From: Megascapheus bottae
Taxonomy: Eukaryota > Chordata > Mammalia > Rodentia > Geomyidae
Direction of reading: 5' to 3'
Length of the DNA stretch: 64,000 nt
NCBI GenBank assembly: GCA_024803745.1
Contig: JANJXV010000024.1
Coordinates: 22,233,927-22,297,926, forward strand
Shown here: one piece after another, positions 21,674 to 32,875 of the stretch
Position numbering within the stretch: position 1 is the stretch's first letter
Layout of the letters: each line of letters starts with the position of its first letter
The notes under the pieces: generated by a model
Told to the model about the DNA's origin: nothing
What the model saw: only the letters and a program-made list of their open reading frames with translations
The model's database searches: none
Position numbers and translations under genes: made by a program

Positions 21674-22344
21674 CACTTAGGTCTTGCTTCTTCTTCTTAC
21701 AAAACCTGGACATTGAAAGAGAAGTGGCCCTGCTTCACACGGTCCTGGTCCCAAGAGACAAGAAAGAAAGGCTACAATCAGAACTACTTCCAACCTGTGG
21801 TTTGCAGGTAGCAAAGCTGTGTGCAGTGTGTAAGAATCTTACTTTAGTGTGGATGAGCTACTTAATCTACCTCTACCCTAGGTGGAGATAAGTCTTCTCT
21901 GTGAGTATAAGGAAATCCACTCTTCTTTCCTAACCCTTTCCCCATTGCCCATGCCTAATCCTAGGGCTCAGAGGCTATCATATTCTAATTTTGAGCCCTG
22001 CCAACAACAGCCCCTTTGGACCTGGGATTTTCCTGGTTTCTGTTCAGCTAACTTCATCAGAGAACCTAACATTATTGTACAGCATGTTCTAAGGGTAGAA
22101 CTTTGAACTCCAAGCCTCAGCAATAATGGTAATTCTTAGATCCATGTTGGGGTCAGTAGAAAAAGGCTGGAGTCAAGGATCCACTGATGTGCTCAGATTT
22201 TCAAAGCTTCACGTCACAGTGCAGTAATCTGTCCACAAGAAACCTTGAGGCAACAGTGTAATATTCCTAAGCAGATCTGCACTTCACTAACTCGTGTTTC
22301 CCCAGTTACTCACTTGACACTACCTTGGAAATGAACTCTACAAC
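21674..22344. other. 5' flank of the OR9A gene
   Basis: Upstream region of the receptor. OR genes usually have non-coding 5' exons a few kb upstream; none can be recognised from sequence alone. No repeat recognised. Confidence 0.45.
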
Positions 22345-22460
22345 TAGAGGGGGAAGAAGGAGAAAATGAGAGATGAGTAACAGTATTTAAAAATCATTTG
22401 TTACCTTACTCATGTAACTTAACTCCCTGCTCATCATCTTTCCAATAAAGATTTAAAACT
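22345..22460 (+). mobile_element. very short L1 3' end
   Basis: Purine-rich 'gggggaagaaggagaaaatg', then 'ttgttaccttactcatgtaa' and 'catctttccaataaagattt'. Terminal L1 3' UTR segment, diverged. Confidence 0.65.
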
Positions 22461-23024
22461 AAAATAAATGTTCATATATTAGAAAATGTTCTGGTGAAAG
22501 GAAAGACTGTACCTGGCATGGACCAGGCAGAGCCAAGGCTCTCAGCAGCTGAGATGCCCGGCTTTCTGCTATCCCTTCATTTATCCCATTAGTCATTGGT
22601 CATCTCTTCAAACGCTTTGTTCCAATCACTTACCCAAACCAGGAAGGCAAATTTATTATTGCACTTGAATTTTCCTTCCTACAACATGCTACTACCTCAG
22701 ACTTTATGACTCCTTGATTTCAACCTTCCATTTTCCATTAAACAAGTGTAGCCATGAAGAAAACAACTGAAAACCCTGCCCTCTGGAGAATAGAGGAACA
22801 CAGGAAAAGGCAAATATAACACATGATCATTATGCTATACAGAAAAAAGGCAGAAGAGAATACAATTTAATCTTCATCTCTGACATGAGAAAATAAACTC
22901 CACAAGGATAAACACGTCTTTAAATCTGTATTCCACGATAGCACGTAACATTTATATGTCAGTGTGTGCATGTATCCATATACACACACATATAGCTAGA
23001 TGCTATCATTTCATCACATCTATC
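22461..23024. other. intergenic, nothing recognised
   Basis: No recognised gene or repeat apart from a short CA/TA-rich patch before the GATA repeat. Confidence 0.45.

Positions 23025-23073
<49 letters not shown>
23025..23073. repeat. (GATA)n microsatellite
   Basis: About 12 uninterrupted ATAG/GATA units. Confidence 0.97.
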
Positions 23074-23075
<2 letters not shown>

Positions 23076-23819
23076 TTGCCACTTTACTTTGTCATTCCTG
23101 AGGCAACTCTATTTCTCTATGGCTATTTTACTGCTGACTGATCAGACTTGAAGGGCAGACAGAACTACAAGGCGAGCATAGTGACCTGTTTTTCCACAAC
23201 CTCTGCATAAGCAGCACTAAATGAAGAAAGGTGAGCGAGAAGGAGGCCCACTGGCATCCGGGCGCTGTGCTATAGCCAGTGTTGGGCCAGCACAGAGCTG
23301 AGTGTTCTCTCTGCTGCAAGGAAAAGATGTGGGCAAGGGCCCACCTTCACCACTCCACGGCCCCCCTCTGCCACTCTACAGGCTTCACCTGTCCTGGTCC
23401 TAGAAGTCAGATAGGCCTGGTCCTTCCTATCATCTCCTTCACCAAGAAGCCCTGAGAAATTATTTACCTCTAACATTCTCTGGGCTCCACAAGGAAAGCT
23501 CCTGTGTGGCTAGTACTTCAAACATGTAACCCACACTACTTCCATGCATGGTGAAGAAGGAACTTTTTGCCATAGAAAATCTTAGTCCACTAACACCAGT
23601 ACTGTGCAGAGATGAAAATGTGTCTCTTTGTCTTTTCCTTTTCCTCTTTTCTTCCCATGGGTTCTTAGTCACTGAGGTACCTCTTCTTAATTAGCTCGAG
23701 TTCAGGGAATCCCTAAGCAATCAGTCTAGGGACAACAGATAAAAAAAAACAAAACCCTTTTAGTCATTCCCATTTTCAACGAATTAAGGTGTAGCTTTAA
23801 AAAAATTTAATTGTGTATA

Positions 23820-23915
23820 TATACCACATTTTCTTCTTTTAAGTTTATTGTCAGGGTGATATACAGAGGGAGATATACAGTTACACACATAAGGTAGAGA
23901 GCAAATTTTTTGTCA
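23820..23915 (-). mobile_element. short L1 3' UTR fragment
   Basis: 'aagtttattgtcagggtgat' + 'atacagagggagatatacag' + 'ttacacacataaggtagaga' parallels the start of the L1 3' UTR at 47338. Confidence 0.75.
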
Positions 23916-25706
23916 AATTTTTGAAAGTTTTCACTTACTGGAAAAATTTGAAATTTCCTCAGTCAGGGAGTCTTAATACCAAGACTTTCTCCCCCTCAGG
24001 TTCTAACTCTAGATTTCCAGAAATCTTAAGACTATAAGGATTTTGCTTTCTTGGTTCCTTAGCTAAGGCTTTTCCCAAGGTGATCTCCATCCTGCAGGGC
24101 CTTTCTCAGCCCTGTCCTCTATTAGAACACCAGTTGATGCCAAAGCATGCAATCCATGTAAGATACCAAGGATCCTGTGTTGCTCTGTGTTTTATCAAGG
24201 GAAACAGAAGGTATTTGAGCTGTATCAAGCACACAATGAGATCCAAAAAGACAGATTCAACTGACGGGATCGCCATGAGTTCATGGTAACAAAATGTCAC
24301 CAGCACCCAGGAACACTCTTCTCTAACAAATAACTCTGTTTTATCTCGTCAATAGCCTTTTCTTGGTGGTACTGGAGTTCAAACCCAGGTAACACTTGAA
24401 TCAAATCCCTAGCCCTTTATCATTTAGCTTTTTAAAAAATCTGTTCTTGCATTTTTATACACCTAATCTGGGCTGGAACTGTCCCTTTAGTTGGGTTGAC
24501 AGGCACAGGCCAGCATTCTGAGCATTCCCATTCCAACAATTCCCGGAATTGTTGGACAAGGCTGACCGTGACACTTCCCAGCCAGTATGACAGGGCCGAG
24601 ACCCTGCTCAGGGACTGGTGAGTCACCACAATCCCCTACCTGGAAACTTTACTTTGAAATCTATAAACTGGAAAGGTCTAGACACGCTACCTCTACAAGT
24701 GGTGAATAAAAATAAGTCATTTGAACGTAAAAATTAATTAAAATTTAAAAAGAAATAAAACCTTCATCCACGTACCCCAAAGCCTGTGTATATCAGGCTT
24801 TGTCAAAGCCTTAATCAACCACCCTCATTTCCCACCAAGACTGACAGCCCTTCCATTTATTCCCGGAGGATTGTGTTCCTAATACAACCACCCTACAGAG
24901 GTCTATTGTGAGGTTGTACTGCAGGTGTCCTCCACCCCAGCCAGTATCTGGGGCTCTCCCTCTTTCCTGCAGGCATGCATCTGTCTGCTCTCAGGAAAGG
25001 TTCTAGCAGCCACGTTTGTGTCTGCTTACTGGCTGGGCCGCTTCCAAGTGGTGAGAGCAGAAGGAAGCCTCCACAAGCAGCTATATTCACAACTTGGAAT
25101 AACTGACAAAAATGTAAATTGCAAATCTGCTTGGTGCCGAAGAAGACAGAAAACCTAAGAGTTATAAAACATTTATCTGAGTTTGGGTTTTCATTTTAAG
25201 CATGCCTGTTAAATCTGAGAATGTCAATTGGTGCCGAAGGGTAAAATTGGAAATAAGCTTCTTTCCCAATTCTTTAAATTGCTCAAGCCCAACGAATGTG
25301 TCATATAATTTTACAGAAATGTTCTAAGGATGGAGCTCCACATTCTTTCAAAGAGCCTGTTGTGAAAAATCTGCTTTGTACCTTTTCTCTCCTACTTAGC
25401 AGCATACAGAAGATACCTTCCCATATGGCCATGTGTTTCTCCACCTTCTTTTTCCTCATATAATATTCCATTGTTTGACTGTTCTATTCTTCACTAGCTA
25501 ACCTTCAACTGATTAATTTTTGTTGTTTCTACTTCTATTATGAAAATCGATGGTATGAGCTTTCTTAGAAATTTCTAAGTCTGTGTGCAATTCGATTTCT
25601 GGAACAAATCCCTGAAGTTGACAATTGGATGTCTGGAATAAAATGCTAAAGTTAAAATTTCTAGCTCGATATAAAGATGCATTAAGTTACTATACTTTCT
25701 CTTTTG
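23916..25706. other. intergenic, holds a 25-bp palindrome
   Basis: Apparently unique DNA. No gene recognised; frames on both strands (65-77 codons) overlap without any motif. A long palindrome lies at 24532-24556 and is listed separately. Confidence 0.45.
24532..24556. promoter_or_regulatory. 25-bp perfect palindrome with STAT-type core
   Basis: Arms tccaacaattcc and ggaattgttgga are exact reverse complements around a single central c. The core TTCCCGGAA (24540-24548) fits the STAT consensus TTCNNNGAA. It is not inside any repeat I recognise. A regulatory role is speculation; the symmetry itself is seen directly. Confidence 0.45.
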
Positions 25707-25896
25707 CCAGACCCTAGGTTTGAACTCAGAGCCTCACGTTTGCTTAGCTTGCTTGTTCAGTTGGATTTCTATGATTACATGAACCACATTTCAAGTCTGT
25801 CATTATTTTCTGTCGAAGCTGGCTTCAGAGTGATCCTTGGGGTCTTAGACTCTTCAGTAGCTACAATTACAGATGTGAGCCTTCAGCATTTGGCTA
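25707..25896 (-). mobile_element. B1-ID SINE, diverged
   Basis: Reverse: 'gccagaccctaggtttgaac' + 'tcagagcctcac' and end 'gtagctacaattacagatgt' + 'gagcc'. The central part is degraded. Confidence 0.75.
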
Positions 25897-26082
25897 AGCT
25901 ATTTGTTTTTCTTTAGCTTCAAATTATAGTCCAATGATTTTGGAGTGGTTTATATAATCACTAAGAGGTCATGATAGGAAAGCTTGTTTTCCTGACCTGT
26001 GTTAACCAAAAATATAATTCAATTTTTATTTTAATTCTTAAAATTGAAGTGAACAAAAAAGATATGCCTTCAAAGAGAAATC

Positions 26083-26275
26083 AAGCTGGATACTGGTGGC
26101 TTAGTAATCTTAACTACTCAGAAATATGAGATCTGAAGACTGCAGTTCAAAGACAGCCTAGGCAGGAATGTCCACCAAAAAGGTGGAAGTCTAGTTGTGG
26201 CTCAAAGCACCAGCTTTGAGCAATAAAACTAAGTGACAGTGCCCTGGTCCTGAGTTCAAGCCCCAGTACTGGCAC
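26083..26275 (+). mobile_element. B1-ID composite SINE
   Basis: 'atactggtggcttagtaatc' head, 'aatatgagatctgaagactg' + 'cagttcaaagacagcctagg', then ID arm 'ctagttgtggctcaaagcac' and 'gagttcaagccccagtactg'. Confidence 0.88.
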
Positions 26276-26389
26276 AGAAAGAGAGGGGGGGGGAGAGTCA
26301 ATTGACAAACCAGATCAGATAAAAAATATTTGAAAGATAAAATATGTGAAGCAACTAAGTATTCCTAAATGTGTTAAATGAATTGAATT

Positions 26390-27040
26390 CATTTATCATT
26401 CCAACAGAGAAAACTGAAGATCCAGACCCAGATGGATTTACTATTGTATTCTATCAAATATTTAAAGAAGATATAACACCAGTCCATGTAAACTCTTCTA
26501 GGAATTTTTAAAGAAGAGAAAGCCTCCCAACTCATTTTACAAGGCAAGAATTATCACTACACCAAAGATCTCATAAGAAAATAAATCTCTTAACTAATAT
26601 CACTTACAAACAGTTTGAACACTTCTTAACAAATATATTACCAGAACTACATCCAGCAAATAAATTAGAAAGAGATCATTAAAACTGGTAATTTATCTTA
26701 AAATGTGAAGCTGATGTAACACTGAGATAAATCAGTGTAACTCACCCTGTTGACTGAATTAAAGGCAAAAGCCACTGATTATGTCCAGTGGCTGAGGGAG
26801 GGCATTTGATACAAACTAGCATTTACTGATTTAAAACCCCTAAGAATACTAGTTAGAAAAGGAGTGGACCTCAAGTTGAGGAACAGAACCTATGAAAGGA
26901 GTTGACATGTCATACTCGCTGATAACAGAGTAAATACAGCCTTTTTAAGATGGACAAGTACCTATTCCCATCATTGTACTGGAAATCCTTGCCAACACAA
27001 TCAAGTAAGAAAATCAAATAAAAAGCTTACAGTTAAGAAA
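26390..27040 (+). mobile_element. ancient L1, remnant of the RT domain
   Basis: Around 26410-26500 the frame reads like the start of an L1 reverse transcriptase (DPDGFTIVFYQIFKED against the usual GPDGFT-EFY-TFK-). Near 26980 'gtactggaaatccttgccaa' + 'cacaatcaag' matches the VLE-LA--IR block. Many frame breaks; no function. Confidence 0.75.
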
Positions 27041-27052
27041 TAAAGAAACAGC

Positions 27053-27275
27053 CAGGCACCTGTCACTCACACCTACAATCCTAGCTATACTCTCGAGGCT
27101 GAGATCTGAGGATCATGGTTGAAAGCTAGCCTGGGCAGAAAAGTCCTTGAGAGATCCTTATCTCCAATTAACCACTAAAAAACCAGAAGTGGCACTATGG
27201 CTAAACTGGTAGAGTACTTGAGCACTAAGAGGCTCAGGGACAGCATCCAGATTATGAGTTGAAGTCCTACAATGA
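27053..27275 (+). mobile_element. B1-ID composite SINE
   Basis: 'agccaggcacctgtcactca', 'gaggctgagatctgaggatc', 'ccttatctccaattaaccac', 'ggcactatggctaaactggt'. Inserted in or beside the ancient L1. Confidence 0.9.
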
Positions 27276-27279
27276 ACAA

Positions 27280-27335
27280 GAGAGGGGAGGAAAGAAAGAA
27301 GGGAGGGAGGGAAGGAGGGAAGGATGGAGAGAAGA
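27280..27335. repeat. GGGA/GGAA repeat
   Basis: Purine microsatellite at the 3' end of the preceding SINE, presumably derived from its tail. Confidence 0.9.
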
Positions 27336-27339
27336 AAGA

Positions 27340-27800
27340 TCACAAGATTTCTCTCATATGTGGGGGAGCTAAAGAAAAAGACATGAAGGTAGAACGGCAC
27401 TATCAGGGAGTAAGATTGAGACCAGCAGGAGAGAAAGGGGAGCAATGAAAACATAGGAGCAGGGGTGACTTACAATCCAAGTACCTTAGTCACTTCTACG
27501 AAAATGCCACGTGTTAAACCCAACTACCATGCTAAAAATCATACATAGTACTTGTACAGCCTAGCAATAGACATTATAAAAGCATAAGGAAAACTAGGAT
27601 ACACCTCACAAGCTATAAGAGGACCTACATAGTTAAAATTATAAAACACTGTTGAGATAAATGAGCTCTAAACAGATGGTGAAATATTTTATTTTCATGA
27701 AGTAAAAGACAAATTTGTTAGAATATCCATTCTTTTTAAATTAGTTTGTGTATTTAATCTAACTTAAAATAAAATCTAGGAGGCCTTTAGTCAATGTTGA
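27340..27800 (+). mobile_element. ancient L1 fragments
   Basis: 'tttctctcatatgtggggga' + 'gctaaagaaaaagacatgaa' resembles an old L1 3' UTR. At 27600-27680 'acctcacaagctataagagg' and 'aattataaaacactgttgag' match the ORF2 block coding YLT-EVKDLY-ENYKTL. The order suggests more than one old piece. Confidence 0.6.
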
Positions 27801-28149
27801 AAAACTGGCTATAAAGGTTATATTATATTATATTAGGCAACATTAAATTTGTATTATATTATATATAAAACTTTAATATAAGGTTATGTTAAATCAAAGA
27901 ATCCAGAGATAGAAACCAACACATCCCCAAACAGATGTCTCTTTGGCCACGCTCTTTTGAGTGACTTTCTCCAAAAACTTATGAGAATAGGAAATTTTGT
28001 TTGCCACAGAGAAGCTAGATACTAACATGTGTAATATGGATAGCACGATTTTAAAGGGTACAGCAATTTTAGTGAATAGGACATGATTTCAAGATGGTGT
28101 TATGGTCATGAATAAACCATCAAAACTGGAGCCAAGAAACCAATTCTCT

Positions 28150-28475
28150 GCATGTCTATCTCCCAACTACCCTGCTTTTCCCTTCTGTCTCAACTTCTGC
28201 CTTGTATTCTCACCACAACCTGAGTGAATTTTTAAAAGACAGATCAGACCGGGTCTCTCTCTTGATGAAAATCCTTCCCATTGTCCTCAAGTCAAAGCCC
28301 ACTTCCCACAAGGCTTTGCCTGATTTCCACAAATGCTTTTCATTAATGTCATCTCAGGTCAAGCCTCCCCTGCCCGTGTCATCCAGAAACACTGCCATTC
28401 TTCCACTCTTCAAGTGCTCCATCTCTGGGAGAGTCCATTCTGCTTCCCACTCAGCTTTGCCCAGTTAACGTCAGG
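28150..28475 (+). mobile_element. possible L2-type LINE fragment
   Basis: 'ttgatgaaaatccttcccat' + 'tgtcctcaagtcaaagccca' has the character of a widely conserved old LINE (L2-like) segment. Weak, from memory of the family. Confidence 0.35.
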
Positions 28476-28984
28476 CAGCAGGTGAGAAGACACTGTCTGG
28501 AAGATGCTCCTCTGGGCTGACCCCGGGTCCAGGGGCATGTCCAGACGTCCTCCAGAGGTTCTGAGAGCACTTGCTAGGCACTGATTAGACCACAGATAGG
28601 ACCAAATGCCTCCGCTCATAGCGCTGCTCTGGCTGTTGCTAGAAATTCCCTCCGTAAAAGAGACATGTCTTACAGTCCTTCCTCGAAGGCAGAAATGCCT
28701 ATTGAAACAGCAGGATAAAGCCTACACTCCATTTTTCAGTGGCTCAAGTGACCTTTCAGGACAGTTGTGAAGAATTGGCATAACTTGAGAGCTCCCTGTG
28801 GAATTGAAATCTCTGAGACAATCACATTTCACTCTGTCCATCCATGTCCCTCATGCTAGTAGAGATCTTTCCAAAGATCAGTCTAGACCTAAGGTAACCA
28901 TATACTCTCCTCCTCTAAAGGATTCGCTATTTGTCATTGTCTATGTGCACATGTGTGTTGTATCTTTTGTGGTTTATTTTTTTC
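28476..28984. other. intergenic, nothing recognised
   Basis: No gene or repeat recognised. Confidence 0.45.
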
Positions 28985-29065
28985 TTTTTAGCAGGATCTT
29001 GCTCTTGTTGCCCAGGTAGCCTCAAACTCATAATCCTCAGGCCTCAGACTCCCAAGTAGGACTTG
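28985..29065 (-). mobile_element. B1-like SINE fragment
   Basis: 'agcaggatcttgctcttgtt' + 'gcccaggtagcctcaaactc' + 'ataatcctcaggcctcagac' is the reverse of a B1 body. Confidence 0.65.
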
Positions 29066-29068
29066 TTT

Positions 29069-29070
<2 letters not shown>

Positions 29071-29115
<45 letters not shown>

Positions 29116-29119
29116 CGCA
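29071..29119. repeat. (GT)n(GC)n alternating repeat
   Basis: About 18 GT units run directly into about 6 GC units. Pure alternating purine-pyrimidine over 49 bases, the type of sequence able to adopt Z-DNA. Confidence 0.97.
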
Positions 29120-29342
29120 CTGGTCCTGGGACACAAACTCAAGTCTGAGCACTGTCCTTGACAGTTTTGCTCAAGGCTATCACTCTGGCACTTGAGTCAC
29201 AGATTCATTCCCCACTTTTTGCTGTTCGATTGGTGATGAGTCTTACAGTCTTTTCTTCCCAGGCCTGGTTCTGACCTAAAATCTTCAGATCTCAGCCTCC
29301 TGATTATCGAGGATTACAGGTGTGAGCTACTGACACCAGCAA
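29120..29342 (-). mobile_element. B1-ID composite SINE
   Basis: Reverse: 'actggtcctgggacacaaac', 'ctatcactctggcacttgag', 'agatctcagcctcctgatta', 'ggattacaggtgtgagctac'. The GT/GC repeat stands where the A-tail would be. Confidence 0.88.
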
Positions 29343-31104
29343 GGCCTGTTGAGATTTGTTGTTGTTGCTGTTGTTTTGTTTTGTTTTTAAATAACATATG
29401 GGAATATCTGTCTTCACCAAATATAACACATTCCAGAAGAGGTAATGTCCTCTTTGTTTACTGTTTTTTTTCCCCCTCAACATATTCAATTAATTCAAAA
29501 TAGTGGTTATTCAAATACTAAATTTGTGTAAAATTTTTTCTCATTTTAATTTTAAATAAGGTTGAGTACTTTTCGTATTTAAAGGCCATTTATATTTCTC
29601 TTTCATAGATTTATTGGTTTGCAAGAGAACTTCATGTATAAATCAAATAAGCCTTTACTTTGTATGTTTTTATTTTTGTATTTTATTCTCCTCATGCATA
29701 AATATTTCATCCTTGTGCAGTTAGATTTAACAGCCTTTTAGTCTCCAGGGATCTATGTTTTTCCACTGAAAAGCTTACATTCATACTCCAAAATAATTAA
29801 AGAGGAAAAAAATTCTCATTTGTTGCATTTACATTCAAATATGTTTCAACCATCTGTAATTTATTTTTGTTTAGGAAGCAAGGGATATAGATCCAAGGTT
29901 GTGTTTTTTCTAGGCATTTCATCAATGTGTATTTCTAGGATAAAGAAAAAGTGGGGAGAGAAGAAGAAAAGACAGAGGGAGAGAAAGGGGAAAAAAAAGC
30001 AAGGTAACCAGTTTGGAGAACTTCCCTTAACAAAAACATTTTCTTACTTAGGAACACTTTATGATTTATGAGTGAAGGAATTTCATCTTGTTTAAAAGTC
30101 TTATTTCCTGCAGAAAAACAGGATAGAAACCTCTTCTGTCTCAGCTAAGCCAAGAAAAATGCTGTATTTGGCAAATTTAGACATGAATAAACAAGATCTA
30201 AATAACTAAAGATATAAGGAGGGTTGGGGAACACGTTATAGTAGAATAAAGTCTCAGTGTTTTACCTTATGTATGATGAGTATGATTGAGTGACTTGTTA
30301 AGATCATGTAGCAAATTATTAGCTAAGCTAGAGTAAGAGAGCAAGGATTTCTGGCTCCTCAGTCTTCCACAGGTTGGCATACTAATGTCCATATATAGTT
30401 GGTGGGAAAAATCTCTTTAGGACATAACCAATGCTTGAGGTTCTCTGTGAAGTTGGTGACATCCGAGTTTGAATCACAGCCCCTAACATAACTCAGAAAC
30501 ATAAGGCATTTCTGTATTCTCTATTCTCTAAAATATGATTCTCAGAAGTCTTCCCTCTCACCTGAATTCCAGAATTAAATATATTAATTTAGGACATATA
30601 AATTCCCCTTTTCCTGTCTCTCTTGTATTCTCTCCATATAATCAGCACATAGTAGTTATTTATGAATTATGTAACACTATGTAAGTACTATTTATGTTTA
30701 TGTTTAAGCTGATAAAGCAGCATAACACGAAAGTCATAGTTGAGTCTTTGGTATAGAATCTGATTGAAGTTCTCCCTCTGTTATGCAGTAGTGAGTTTGA
30801 GTGTCTACTGTTAATATGAAGACTGAAAGCCACTCCAGCCCAACATAGCAGACAGTCATTTGTCACTGGTTCCATGACTTTCATGATGCATTTGATTCAC
30901 TTCACCTCGTCCTTATTCTGACAGATTTCAGCGTCAAGTAAAGACCCAAACACTTTCATTTTTAGGCTTAGACATAAAACATGCTTATGGAAAGAAAACT
31001 AAAGACTCGCAATTTTATAACTGACATTTTCTTACCAAGGAACACTTCACAACTGGAAGAATTTCATCTTGTTTAGAAGTCCTGTTTTCTGTAGGAAGGG
31101 ATGC
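29343..31104. other. intergenic, nothing recognised
   Basis: AT-rich. The segments at about 30020-30120 and 31020-31110 share 'acattttcttac', 'ggaacactt' and 'tttcatcttgttta' + 'aagtc', so a short stretch seems duplicated about 1 kb apart. No gene recognised. Confidence 0.5.
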
Positions 31105-31119
31105 CCTTTGTCTAATTTT

Positions 31120-31305
31120 TTTAAATTTATGTTTTTGCAAGTTCTGGGGCTTGAACTCAGGGCCTGATCACTGTTCTTTGTCTTTCTCAAAGCTAGAGCT
31201 CTACTATTTCTGGCTTTTTTTATGTACGTGGTACCGAGGATTTGAACCTGGGTCTTCATGCATGCTAGGCAAACACTCTACCATTAGGCCAAACTCCCAG
31301 CCCAT
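31120..31305 (-). mobile_element. ID-dimer SINE with target duplication
   Basis: Reverse ID dimer ('ggggcttgaactcagggcct', 'ggtaccgaggatttgaacct', 'catgctaggcaaacactcta'). Flanked by 15-bp duplications with one mismatch: cctttgtctaatttt (31105-31119) and cctttctctaatttt (31306-31320). The right copy is followed by AA, fitting cleavage at TTTT/AA by the L1 endonuclease. Confidence 0.93.
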
Positions 31306-31904
31306 CCTTTCTCTAATTTTAAGGGGTAAATAGGTAGCTCTGGATAAACAATGAACATTCACAATCAGAGAATAATGTGTTACACTCATTAAATGTGTCA
31401 CTCATTTAATTGTGGCCTTGCAATATATGCAGAACCATGGCTGTTCTGTGTGAATGCTTCTGAACATATGTGACAAGTCGATCAAGTAATCTATAATTAG
31501 CATTTGTTTCAGTTGTCTAAGCAAACTGTCGGAAGTGAGTTGTAAAGGGTAACACTTGGCAAAGCAAGGCTTTCTGAGGACGGTTCTGTGCATGTCTGAT
31601 GGAATGATTCACGTTTCGTTCTTCCTGTTCTTCAAGGGATGCTGGTGTCTTGAATAATGTACCTCTCTCTCTGAGGCAGCATGTCTCCCTTCCTTGTACA
31701 TGTGCAAGGGGAGAAGGAAGACATTGTGGAATCCACAATAAGACTGACTTTGAATTCTATAAGCTCCTGCTCTTTGAGAAAGGGAGCAAAAAGGTAAAGG
31801 AAGGGGTAGGCTGCTAACATTACTTTTCTTCAAAATCAGAAATCAGACTTAATAGCTTAAGCATTATAACAAAAAAAATTACGTTGGCTTGTCCATTTTG
31901 TTTC
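31306..31904. other. intergenic, nothing recognised
   Basis: Several overlapping minus-strand frames (62-74 codons) without any motif. Confidence 0.45.
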
Positions 31905-31985
31905 CTTTGTGGTGCCTGGAATCAAGACCAGGGCCTTGTGTATGTTAGGCAAATGTTCTAGCCCTGAGCTACCTCCCTTACAATA
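31905..31985 (-). mobile_element. ID-like SINE fragment
   Basis: 'ggtgcctggaatcaagacca' + 'gggccttgtgtatgttaggc' + 'aaatgttctagccctgagct': the reverse of a single ID/B4-type arm. Confidence 0.65.
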
Positions 31986-32309
31986 CTGACCAGCTTTTAA
32001 AAGGTCAAGGTCTTCGAAAAGCCTCCTATTAAAATGCAGGTCTTGTTCCCTTCTCCTTCAGTCTGAGAAAACTTATATTACTTTGAATAACAAACTATAT
32101 TGTCCTATTTTATTACTTCCAGTAAAGTCACATTTGAGCCCAGTTTATAAGCAGTGTGCAGCCTCAATCTTCTTACCTGTTCTGGAAGCCTTAACCACTG
32201 TGTGCAATGCATCCAGCTACCCTGAAATCCAGCTGCACTGGTGAGGTCATGCATGCAATAAGCCCAGCAAATACCAATGTTTAGATCCCCCTTTGGGGCA
32301 TCATACATG

Positions 32310-32685
32310 TAAAAAAGCCATACATAAGATCATATAGGATGAGACTAAATGAAAGGATCTCTAGGATATGGAAACAAGAGCTATATCTTGAGTGATTGTT
32401 GTTCTTACTGTACTGTTATTTCTCTTTTCCTTTGTTGCCCTTTTTTAATCTCATATTGTTACTGTATCTGACTTTGTTACCTGGTATATTGTACATACAT
32501 GTACTTGTTTATTTGAAATAGGAAAGGGAAGGGGGAAACAAGATGATTGGGAGGGAGGGAAATGGGGACAAAAACATAAGAAGAGGTATCAATGTGTGAG
32601 AAGTAATGTACCTACTATCTGGCAAATGTAACTGTAACTGCTCTATACATTACCTCTATAATAAAAAATAAAATGGAAAAAAGAA
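32310..32685 (+). mobile_element. 5'-truncated L1, 3' UTR only
   Basis: Complete L1 3' UTR: 'taagatcatataggatgaga', 'atattgttactgtatctgac', 'gtttatttgaaataggaaag', 'taatgtacctactatctggc', then AATAAAAAATAAAA. Same subfamily as 43310-43665. Confidence 0.9.
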
Positions 32686-32799
32686 AGCCATTCAGAATCT
32701 TCTAGATCAGTTATCTGCCACTGAAAACCTTCCACTTGGGACTAGTAGGTCACCTACATGGACCCCAAACCCAATTCCTTATCCACACCATACTGTGAC

Positions 32800-32875
32800 A
32801 TAACAAAATCAGTGGTTTTCTTAAGCCACTAGATTTCGGGGTTAACAATAATCAGCAGAGAGCCCAAAATCAGCA
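32800..32875 (+). mobile_element. MaLR LTR 3' end, weak
   Basis: 'ttcttaagccactagatttc' + 'ggggttaacaata' resembles the MLT1-type LTR end (taagccactaagttttgggg). Short. Confidence 0.45.
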
